In this document: positions 18,384 through 27,300 of the stretch, in pieces | How positions within the stretch are numbered: the stretch's first letter is position 1 | How the letters are laid out: each line of letters begins with the position of its first letter | From: an uncultured Saprospiraceae bacterium | GTDB lineage: Bacteria > Bacteroidota > Bacteroidia > Chitinophagales > Saprospiraceae | NCBI GenBank assembly: GCA_938001865.1 | Contig: CALLAW010000045.1 | Coordinates: 1 to 38,352, forward strand | Length of the DNA stretch: 38,352 nt | Direction: 5' to 3' | Made by a program: the position numbers and the translations under genes | The notes under the pieces: model-generated | The model's database searches: none | What the model was told of the DNA's origin: nothing | What the model saw: only the letters and a program-made list of their open reading frames with translations

Positions 18384-18857
18384 TTATAAGAAGATATCTA
18401 GGACTTCAAACTCGATGACTCCTCCTGGTGTAGTGACCTTAGCGATCTCTCCTATTTTCAATCCGAGTAATCCCTCTCCTATTGGTGATGATACAGAGAT
18501 CTTTTTTTCCTTAAGATTGGCTTCAGATTCGGAGACTAATTTATAGGTCACTTCTTTGTTTGATCGCTTATTCAGCATTTTGACATTTGAGAGGATTGTC
18601 ACTTTAGATGTATCGATCATTGACTCATCAAGAATCCGAGCATTGGAAAGTGCCATTTCCAATTCGTTTATCTTCAGCTCAAGCATACCTTGAGCATCCT
18701 TAGCTGCATCATACTCGGCGTTTTCAGAGAGATCTCCTTTTTCTCTTGCTTCAGCAATTGCCTTGGCTACATCTTGTCTACCAGTAGTTTTGAGTTCTTC
18801 TAGCTCGCCTTTGATACGATCAAAACCTTCTTGTGTGAGATAGTTATATTGTGACAT
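18384..18857 (-). CDS. greA: transcription elongation factor GreA
   Basis: GreA inserts its coiled coil into the secondary channel of backtracked RNA polymerase and stimulates transcript cleavage. The 157-residue protein has the N-terminal coiled coil (about 1-77) with the tip motif KGDLSENAEYDAAK, where Asp42 and Glu45 correspond to the acidic residues that position the catalytic metal. A globular C-terminal FKBP-like domain follows, with SPIGEGLLGLKIGE near 124-137. Length and order are standard. It is the first gene of a greA-HIT pair. Its start lies 21 bases downstream of the U-tract of a very strong hairpin, and no consensus promoter is seen between the upstream gene and this start. Confidence 0.98.
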   Translation of the reverse strand: MSQYNYLTQEGFDRIKGELEELKTTGRQDVAKAIAEAREKGDLSENAEYDAAKDAQGMLELKINELEMALSNARILDESMIDTSKVTILSNVKMLNKRSNKEVTYKLVSESEANLKEKKISVSSPIGEGLLGLKIGEIAKVTTPGGVIEFEVLDIFL

Positions 18858-18878
18858 ATCTACATCTATTTACTTATT

Positions 18879-18922
18879 AAAAATACCTAAGACGCCACTC
18901 TCACGAGTGGCGTCTTAGGTAT
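18879..18922 (-). terminator. Strong hairpin between the PorV-like gene and greA
   Basis: A perfect 17-bp stem (arms 18884-18900 and 18905-18921, loop TCAC), extendable by one more pair, is followed on the minus strand by five T. It is the best terminator in the window by stem length and should end the TonB receptor/secreted protein/PorV transcript. It also sits directly in front of greA. Confidence 0.9.
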
Positions 18923-18957
18923 ACAATTTTCTCTTAATTTAAGTTCACTAATTGAGA

Positions 18958-20037
18958 CTAGAACATCAATCTCAATCCTACATTATGAGTACCTCTAAAT
19001 GGATTAGTTGTACGATAAGCATAGTCTAGTGACATCCTAGAAGCACCTGACTTATTCAACTTGAACATGAATGAAGCTCCACCTGAGAATCCAGTATAGA
19101 CATTCTCTCTTCCTTCGACACTTCCGACTTCATACTTATAAGCAGCTCTTAGCTGGATGATATTACGATAAGTAAACTCTGCTCCACCTCCGATCTGATC
19201 TCTAGAGAATGCATTAGATGTGAAGTTACCTAGTAATGTGATATACATACTTCTATCAGCAATCATATTGCCATCTCCATCATCTGCCTTCGTAAAGTAC
19301 ACATCATATGAGACGCCAATATTGAGTTGCGATGGTAATTCAAAACTCTTTGAAGTATTCTCAAGATTGATGATGTATTCATTACCGATATCTCCATTGA
19401 CTACATCTATCCCGAGGGCATTACCACCAAAGGCCATTGGAGTCCCGATATTTCTCAATGATATACCGAGCTTAAATTCATCATTAGCACCAGAGACATA
19501 CTGTACTCCTGCGTCTACAGCGATACCAAAAGCACTTAGAGCTGTAAGGTTTTCGCTAATTCCTCTTACGAGTAGTCCAACAGAAATTTTGTTTTCGTAA
19601 GTATGTGCATAACCAATACCAATATTAAAGAAGCTTGGAGAGAACGTACCTCCTGTTCCTTCTGGATTGTTTTCTGTAGTGATTTCGATATCACCGAAAC
19701 TTACATTGGTCATTGTTACACCGAATGCGCCTTTACCATTTTTGGCTTTCTGAGCATATCCAAGACCATTGAGTTGTAGAGTCGATCCTTCATACAGTCT
19801 CGTATTCGCCACGACGATCTCTCTATCAGAGTTGAGACGACCTATCCCGGCAGGGTTGAGTCTAAATGCTTCTACTCCACCTACAAATGAAGTATTCATG
19901 GTGTGAAAACCTGCACTCTTCGCCCAAGGATTGAGGAGTAACTCCCCTGCTCCACTCTCTCCTTGTCTGTCAGGATTACCTGCAAATCCAAGTACGAATG
20001 TGAAGCATAATATTGTTGTTAGTATACGTGTAATCAT
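18958..20037 (-). CDS. PorV/PorQ family outer-membrane barrel protein
   Basis: A 359-residue outer-membrane beta-barrel of the PorV/PorQ family (FadL-like fold). PorV is the T9SS shuttle that hands cargo to the sortase, but many Bacteroidota carry several paralogues of unsettled role. A signal peptide covers about 1-20. The N-terminus has the family hallmark SAGFHTMNTSFVGGVEAFRLNPAGI (about 41-65), and alternating amphipathic strands run to a C-terminal Arg-Leu-Met-Phe ending, typical of barrel insertion signals. It follows the 1394-residue secreted protein by 96 bases in the same direction, and the strong terminator at 18879-18922 follows it. The context favours a dedicated paralogue serving that secreted protein rather than the housekeeping PorV, but sequence alone does not decide. 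Confidence 0.88.
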   Translation of the reverse strand: MITRILTTILCFTFVLGFAGNPDRQGESGAGELLLNPWAKSAGFHTMNTSFVGGVEAFRLNPAGIGRLNSDREIVVANTRLYEGSTLQLNGLGYAQKAKNGKGAFGVTMTNVSFGDIEITTENNPEGTGGTFSPSFFNIGIGYAHTYENKISVGLLVRGISENLTALSAFGIAVDAGVQYVSGANDEFKLGISLRNIGTPMAFGGNALGIDVVNGDIGNEYIINLENTSKSFELPSQLNIGVSYDVYFTKADDGDGNMIADRSMYITLLGNFTSNAFSRDQIGGGAEFTYRNIIQLRAAYKYEVGSVEGRENVYTGFSGGASFMFKLNKSGASRMSLDYAYRTTNPFRGTHNVGLRLMF

Positions 20038-20079
20038 AATATTGTGATTAAATGATAATCAATAAAAGTAAGTTGGTTG

Positions 20080-20115
20080 AGAAAGGAAGAAAACTTTAAG
20101 GTTCTCTTCCTTTCT
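20080..20115 (-). repeat. Intercistronic hairpin between the secreted protein and PorV-like genes
   Basis: Arms 20081-20090 and 20105-20114 form a 10-bp stem, with a few more pairs inside after one mismatch. No T-run follows on the minus strand. It may stabilise the 3' end of the upstream message or reduce read-through rather than terminate completely. Confidence 0.5.
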
Positions 20116-20133
20116 GATCTTATTTCTCTAATT

Positions 20134-23100
20134 CTATAGTCCTGATGGATCAAACTTCCTGCTTACGCCAAACCATTTGACGGTAGTCTCGTTACCTGTA
20201 TCCATATCCATGACATGGATGAGGTAGACACCACTCGCAACTGGGATACCTGCGTAGTTTTTGAGATCCCACTCTACGTTAGGAAGCACCTGAGTATTTC
20301 TGACTCCATCAGTATTATTCCTAGTCGTAACTGACTCATCGATACTGAACTGTCTGACGAACTTTCCATCAATAGAGTAAATAGAAATCTCTGATCTTGG
20401 TGGTACATTAGTCAACTTGATTGTAGTATTGAACTGTGTAGACTCATATGTGCTGTAACCATAGTAAGGGTTAGGAACTGCCTTGATATTATCAAGGGCA
20501 TTTACTGCTTCTTCTTCTGTCAGATCAGTAAGTGCCTGCCCTCTAATCTCAAACTCATAGAGCGGGAGATTACCTTCAGTATTACATCCGATCAAGTCAT
20601 TTATCTCGAATACTCTCTCTCTTGTATATGGTGATTGTATTCTCAACTTAGCGATGAGATCATTAGGGATTACATTGTCACCTGCATAATCACCCAGCTC
20701 CACTCCAGCAGGTAAGATTGGCATAAATGTCCAAGTTACCGACTTGAGTCCGTTTGCAATAGTTACAGGACTAGGGTTACTGAGGATCTCTCTGAGTTCC
20801 TCTCCTTGATCATACTCTGTCTTACTTACATAAACGAAATGATTTCCTCCGACTACAAAGTTTTCCAAACTTGTAGGGATTCCAAATCCAACTAAGTCTG
20901 TTACCACTTGTGAAGAAGGATTCCAGAGCATATCATCACCAATAGGTGCTGGTATCAGACCATTGTCAACGTAGTCTTGATCAAAGATTGAATTTTCACC
21001 AAAGAAAATATTTAACCGCTTACCAGTGACTACATCTACTGCATAGCCAGGGAACCAACTCATCCCAGTTCCAGTACCATCTGGTTGACCATTCTTGCCC
21101 ACAGATTGTCTTTTTCTGAGCTGGAACATTGAATTACCATCTGCAGTATTCTCAACTACAGTGTAATCTTCAGATGCTGTCTCTACTACAGGACATCTCG
21201 ACCATTTAGACTTATCAGAAGTAAATACGATATCTACATTATTCAATCTATCTAGTCCATTATCAGTACCTGTACCTCTAACGAAGCTATGAAGCCCACC
21301 TCTGTTAAATGCTGGAGTTACATGTACTGTAATCTGGTCATCATCTCTCGGATCACCATCTGTTGCAAAGAATGGATAGAAGAAGTTAGTACCATTATCG
21401 TTAAATGCTTGATTAGGATCTATCCCTTCTGGGTAGTTAGCTGAGCCGATACCATCTGCTTCTCCAGTACCAGTTGCAAGGAAATTAAATATTCGATCTA
21501 GACCAAATAGCCCTTGAGTAGCAAATCTTGCATCATCATCTTGCACAGCATTGAACCATTGAGTACCGCCTTCGTCGGCATATTCTAGTACAGTAGTGAT
21601 TACACTATTATCGGCTGTTGGAGCTTCTGTGAAGAATGGTGATGTAGTTGGTAATAAGTGAGACCCTGATGGTGATACTTGATTGACATTAATCGATAAT
21701 CCAAACTCTGGAATTACTTGCTCTTGTACTGCATCTAGGGTAAACCTAGAGTCAACCACTTGACCAGTCTCTGTATTAGTTACTCGCCATCTAGCTCCTT
21801 CTTGTAATGCACAAGAGTTCTCATCAAACTCTCCTATAATTTCGAGATTGTAGATTCCATCTACCACTTCGAGTGGGTTATAGATAGAGACATCAATCGG
21901 TCCAGACCCTGGCTCATAGACTACTCTATTGTCAGTAGTCCCCTCTAGTATCTTGTCATACATCGAATCATCTAACTCCAAGAATACACCAGGGCTACCC
22001 TCACCGTCTAATCTTGTAATGACAGGTCCATCACCGTAGTCACTATTCTGATTTTCATAGACGATCGGTCTTGGCGTACCTGTATAGGCATTGATATTTC
22101 GTCTTCCTTCGAGGTATGGAGTCTGCTGACCTAATCCAGTATTAGGGTCGAAGACTTGATATTGGTTACTTCCATATGCAACAACACTGAAGTAATACTC
22201 TTTATGATTTCGCAATCTCGAGTCACCTTCTGCGAACCTATCATCTTTGACACTGAATGTAGTCTTGATTCCTTCGTCATTACCCACTACTTCCTCTGTG
22301 AAGGTATAGAAGTTCCCCTCAGTTTGGTCGTTAGGATCTTGGAATACTTCCCAATTATAAAGTGTCGTAATGCCGTTCTTAACATCTACTTGTGCAATCT
22401 CTATTGCTTTCTCTATATCATCATACTCTGATGAAGAGACATTAGCATTGATAAGTTGATAGACTCTATATCCTTCGAACTGGTAGAATGCATCAGCAAT
22501 AGAATCGGCTGCAAAGATATCTCTCTCAGTATACTCTTGGTTAGCGTTATTTGATAATATCTCATCATTAGACAATACAAGTATGAGTTCCTTATCAAGC
22601 TCTATGATACTCATATCTGGAGCATTAGGACCATCTATGAAGTCAAAGCAGTTATCAAATAATGCTTGTGCTAAATCATCAGCTTTCTGCAATCTAGAGA
22701 TATCTGGACAAGGGTAATTGAGTGCTGGCACCCATACTGCACCGATGATCAACTCATTGGTCGTATTTGGCTTGAGCAAGAATGGTCCAGTGGCTTGTAG
22801 CGTCCTCCTATCACCGATAGGAAGGTTATCTGTACACATAGACCAATCATCACCAGTTGTCTTATTGGGATCACTTGGGAATGCAAACTTGATCTCATCA
22901 GTACTCCCTGCATTATATCCACTCCCACCAAATGTCAGTGGTGAATCATCTAACCAGATTGCTTGGAGATAATTATAATAGTCATTCGCTGTCTGAGGAT
23001 CTGCAGTAGCAGGCTCAGGTGCTAGATCTGTTCTATTATAGTACATGAATGATGACATCCCTAGCTCTACGAATGTATCGATATCTGTCGATCCTATCTC

Positions 23101-24318
23101 AGTGACTGGTACGAGGAGTGAATCACCATTAATGACCTCCCACTTGTGTGGACCGAGTGGACCTCTAAAGTAATCAGTACCGATAATAGGCACATCATTA
23201 CCGTATGTCTCTGCACCAGTAGTACACGTCGTACCTGCATCTCCATCTACAGCATCTTGATTGTATGTATATGCGAGTGATCTCGACACATCACATCCTA
23301 CGAAGTCATCTTCAGAACATCCAAGATCTGGATCAACCCACATCCCAAAATATGTCTGCTGGAGATCATTGATACCTCTGTTTATCAATTTGTATCTCAT
23401 AAATGTCATATCATTGACCTCATCGTTACTTTGGTAAGCGAATGCTTGAACTTGTACTTCCATATTCATCGCCAACTCACCCATCGTCAAGTTATGCGGT
23501 GCTCCTGCATCATTGTAGATCCAAAATACCATCTGATCTGGCACAAGCTCTCTCGCTTCTGCTCGATTTGATGGCTCACATCCTCTAATCTCGATAATAG
23601 GAAAATCACCTTCACATGGATTGTAGATACCATTACCGAAACCTGCTTCGCCAGGTTCATCCCAGAATGCTCCTAGTCCTTGTCCTGTATCAGGCAGATC
23701 AAATGGGTAGAAATCAGTAAAGAATGGATTACCAGTACCAGCCCATCTTTTCAAAGATTCTGGGATAGAATCACAATTCAACTCTTGTCCTTCGCCTAGA
23801 GCATCATAGAGTCCGATAGCCAATGTGACATCAGTACCTGAGATCTCATAGAATTGATCCCAATCTCTACAGATCTCTAGATCAGTAAGACCAGTATCTG
23901 GATCAAGGGGTCCTGGATAAAAATCCACCCCGGGGTTACGATAAGTAGATGCTGCTATCTTGAGGTTACCTGCTTCGTCTAATCCACCGATCCATACTCC
24001 TCCTGCGAAGATTGATGATACCTCTGGATCACCTGATCCTGGCTCAGGTGCCGGTATGATATATCCTGGCTCACTGGCACCATCCCACCAGACATCACCA
24101 CCGACTAAGAGTCTAGCTCGGACATTATTAATGTCTAGGAATGTTTGCCCTTCAGAAGGGACACAATCCTCTCTAAAGTTTACTGTATTATTCGTGTTGT
24201 TGGTGTTGTTAGTGTTTCCTTTCGACTGTAATTCTGGATTGAAGTAAGCATATGCTGAGAAACTGTAGACAGTCATCAATGCTACTATTCCGATTACTTT
24301 GGTAAGTATTGTCTTCAT
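20134..24318 (-). CDS. Large secreted protein with T9SS-like / FlgD-type C-terminal domain
   Basis: A 1394-residue exported protein without a function I can name. A signal peptide spans 1-24 (cleavage after SAYA). An Asn-Thr repeat occupies about 35-45 (NTNNTNNTNNT). The long body is acidic, rich in Asp, Gly, Pro and aromatic residues, with few Lys, and has a motif FAGGVWIGGLD near 105-115. The C-terminal 110-118 residues form an Ig-like module beginning VPNPYYG (about 1281), then ISIYSIDGKFVRQF, WDLKNYAGIPVASGVYLIHV and a final strand TTVKWFGV. This is close to the T9SS sorting/FlgD-Ig family but ends with an extra SRKFDPSGL tail. It lies between the TonB-dependent receptor (69 bases upstream) and the PorV-like barrel (96 bases downstream) and is probably exported with their help. 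Confidence 0.82.
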   Translation of the reverse strand: MKTILTKVIGIVALMTVYSFSAYAYFNPELQSKGNTNNTNNTNNTVNFREDCVPSEGQTFLDINNVRARLLVGGDVWWDGASEPGYIIPAPEPGSGDPEVSSIFAGGVWIGGLDEAGNLKIAASTYRNPGVDFYPGPLDPDTGLTDLEICRDWDQFYEISGTDVTLAIGLYDALGEGQELNCDSIPESLKRWAGTGNPFFTDFYPFDLPDTGQGLGAFWDEPGEAGFGNGIYNPCEGDFPIIEIRGCEPSNRAEARELVPDQMVFWIYNDAGAPHNLTMGELAMNMEVQVQAFAYQSNDEVNDMTFMRYKLINRGINDLQQTYFGMWVDPDLGCSEDDFVGCDVSRSLAYTYNQDAVDGDAGTTCTTGAETYGNDVPIIGTDYFRGPLGPHKWEVINGDSLLVPVTEIGSTDIDTFVELGMSSFMYYNRTDLAPEPATADPQTANDYYNYLQAIWLDDSPLTFGGSGYNAGSTDEIKFAFPSDPNKTTGDDWSMCTDNLPIGDRRTLQATGPFLLKPNTTNELIIGAVWVPALNYPCPDISRLQKADDLAQALFDNCFDFIDGPNAPDMSIIELDKELILVLSNDEILSNNANQEYTERDIFAADSIADAFYQFEGYRVYQLINANVSSSEYDDIEKAIEIAQVDVKNGITTLYNWEVFQDPNDQTEGNFYTFTEEVVGNDEGIKTTFSVKDDRFAEGDSRLRNHKEYYFSVVAYGSNQYQVFDPNTGLGQQTPYLEGRRNINAYTGTPRPIVYENQNSDYGDGPVITRLDGEGSPGVFLELDDSMYDKILEGTTDNRVVYEPGSGPIDVSIYNPLEVVDGIYNLEIIGEFDENSCALQEGARWRVTNTETGQVVDSRFTLDAVQEQVIPEFGLSINVNQVSPSGSHLLPTTSPFFTEAPTADNSVITTVLEYADEGGTQWFNAVQDDDARFATQGLFGLDRIFNFLATGTGEADGIGSANYPEGIDPNQAFNDNGTNFFYPFFATDGDPRDDDQITVHVTPAFNRGGLHSFVRGTGTDNGLDRLNNVDIVFTSDKSKWSRCPVVETASEDYTVVENTADGNSMFQLRKRQSVGKNGQPDGTGTGMSWFPGYAVDVVTGKRLNIFFGENSIFDQDYVDNGLIPAPIGDDMLWNPSSQVVTDLVGFGIPTSLENFVVGGNHFVYVSKTEYDQGEELREILSNPSPVTIANGLKSVTWTFMPILPAGVELGDYAGDNVIPNDLIAKLRIQSPYTRERVFEINDLIGCNTEGNLPLYEFEIRGQALTDLTEEEAVNALDNIKAVPNPYYGYSTYESTQFNTTIKLTNVPPRSEISIYSIDGKFVRQFSIDESVTTRNNTDGVRNTQVLPNVEWDLKNYAGIPVASGVYLIHVMDMDTGNETTVKWFGVSRKFDPSGL

Positions 24319-24387
24319 ATTTGAAAGGTTTAGTTGTTTAATTCCTTATTATAAAATTAGATAGAGTGCTAGGTGTACGATTTTGAT

Positions 24388-27300
24388 CTAGAAGTCAAAA
24401 ATTACACCCAAGTAGATTCTCCTAGGAGCTGCAAAATTTCCAGGATTCAATAATCTCCATTGATATGAAGAGAGGTACCCTTCGACATCTCTACCTGAGG
24501 CTGCTACTGTATTGAGTCTATCAAGCCCAAACTCACTGATCAAGAATCCATCATCATCAGCACTCTGTGAGACATTATAGACATCGATGACATTCCTCGT
24601 ATTGAAGAGATTCTCGAATCTCAAGTATACATTGGCATTCAATGATCTCTTAGCTTCTGGATTGAGGTTAAATGACATTTGCTTATCCAATCTCAAGTCA
24701 GTGTTAAATATCCAAGGTAATCTTGATCCATTAATATTCTGAATATCTGTCTGAGAGTATGGTGATTGGATCTGGCTAAACAATGAGTACGGTCTTCCTG
24801 ATACAGTTGCGATGATGAAGTTAGCTCCAGCATTAGCAAAGATGTCTAGACCTCCGATCTTAGGACCAGTGTAAGACTTCCCTTCACCATATCTATAATC
24901 GAGTACTACATTGATCCTGTGTCTCTCATCATAAGAGAATGGGAACAACTCTCTAATCACACCTCTTGTATTCAATCCTCTTCCTGAGTTTGCATCTGAT
25001 CCAGATCCATTAGCAAACTGGAGTGTATAGTTAGCCTTCAGCGTCAAGTTACCTGTACGTCTGAGGTCATAGCCAAATGCAAATCCCTTCACAGTACCAA
25101 AGTCAATGTTACCGAATGTTTCGTAGTTACCTACACCTGGTACATTAGTGATGATTTGTCTCTGGATCATATCTCTAAGCTCTCTATAGTATGCTGAGAC
25201 CTTTATTGCTGAGCTATTAGAGAGTTTCTGTTGGAAACCAACTTGATAATCAATTGTCTTCTCTGGTCTCAAATTGGGATTACCAGCCACATCGAACTCA
25301 CTACTGAATCTATTAGGATTAGATGAGAAGTAATAGTAATTCAGTGCAGTACTCTCAGTGTTACTTGGCGGTCTCTGTACGAGTACATCATAGTGTGCAA
25401 AGAATCCAGCTTCATCCGAGATTGGGAATGAGAATGCAAGTCTAGGCATGACATTGAACTGTGGAGTATAATCCTCAAATGTCACATCTGGGTCAAACCC
25501 TGGGAGTGTGATATCAAGTACTCTATTCTCTTCATCCTTCAATGCAGGAGTTACGATTGATCCACTGAATAATGCATTAGGATTATTGACCGAGCCACCA
25601 TTAGGGAAGAACCATTGGTCTCCATCTCTGTACGCTTGGATAGATCCTGGATCATCATCCTTGACATATACTTTGTAGTCATCACCAATACTTGCAGGTC
25701 TATCAATTGCGTCAGGGTTCGCTGCATGCCAATCTGCGGCACCATCTATCTCATAGAGTGAGTACTGATCCTTCAGGACTTTAGTATTTGCATCGAAGTA
25801 ATCTACTCTCACACCTGCTCTAAAGATGATGTCTCTAAATGTAAATTTATCTTGAATATATCCAGCAGCATAGACGGGCTGGAGTGGAGCTACATTGAAT
25901 GTCCTTACGCCATTCTCATCAGTCCCCGAGAAGAACTCATCAAATGTGACTCCAGATCCGAGCTTGTTACCTTGGTAATCATACCCATAGTAGTTAAGAT
26001 CTAGATTGACGTCACTAATTAACTCACCTGGTGCAAAGAGATCTAATGACAACTGATCTGGCGTCAATCCATCAGTATTGACTCTAGTATTGAGATCATC
26101 TCCTGTCAAGTCTCTCACTCTTCTGAAGAAGTATAAATCGTCGAACTCCTCAGGTTGAATCTGAGTCTGAAATTGATCAAACTCGAGACCAAACTGCTCG
26201 AATGATCCAATGATTTCATCGGTTACACCTGTGATGTGTCTGTTAGCAGCTAACCTTGCGATGTTCCATAGAGATTGAGGATTCATCTGATAAGATCTTC
26301 GCAGTCTTTGCTCATAGAGGAATCCAAATTGGATACTATGTTTTCCATCGTCTGTACTTCCTGGCACTAAATCAAAACCACTTGTTACGTTCACAGTATA
26401 GATGTCAGTCTCAGCCTTAAAGAACACGTTGTATACCTGACCTACATTGTGATAGATCCCCCAGACATCTCTATAATCTGGATCATTGATTCCATTTTGT
26501 GGTACTCCTGACAGTGAGTTGTACAATGCCATTGTCCTGTTGATATCTAGATTTGGCTGGAACTCTCCAGTATTCGCTTGATACTCTTGATGCTTGAAAA
26601 ATACACCAGGAGTAACCTCCACAGCAAGTGAATCAACTTCGCCAGTTACTATTGAAGCGACTGGGTCCCAAGTCCTTTCAGTCCTTCCCCAATACCCGTA
26701 GTTGAAGATGTTATCTTCGTGTCGGACATCTTCTGTATTCGTTCTGTTTTTTTCGACTCCTACTTGGAGTGTATAGTAAGCATTCCTGATCAGTGAAGTA
26801 TTCGCTTCTCCTTGCTCTAGAGATTGATTACCTAATCTGTGTCTAAATCTCACATTACCTCTATATCCACTCCGATATGAGTATGGATTGTTATTCCAGT
26901 TGAGGAGAGACCAAAGACCATTCCTTGATGCTGCTCTACTTGTACGAGAGAACGGTGTAAATCGAGCTACCCGATCAAAATATCCTCCCGAGATAGAGAC
27001 ATCAATGTTGTCACTCAGTCTTGCATCTACTTTAGCACTGATATTCCAATCTACATTTCGTTCGTTTGGTGCAGCCTTTAGGACTTCCGGATTAGAGAAT
27101 GCTGTCAGAGTATCTGCTCTTGGAAATGAAGTCTCTCCGATATTGAACATTGGATTTGCCTCAAGATCATTAATAATCTCTTCTGGCATTCTATTGACAC
27201 CAACGAATGAAGGGTTGTCATCATTAATGTCTCTGTATTGGCCAGAAAGTCTAAATCCTAAGATAGATTTACTACTCCCGTCAGCCATCGTCTTCTTGAG

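Noticed and set aside
18958-20037. Naming the barrel gene porV outright
   Set aside because: PorV and PorQ paralogues are numerous in Bacteroidota and no other T9SS core gene is in the window, so only the family is supported.
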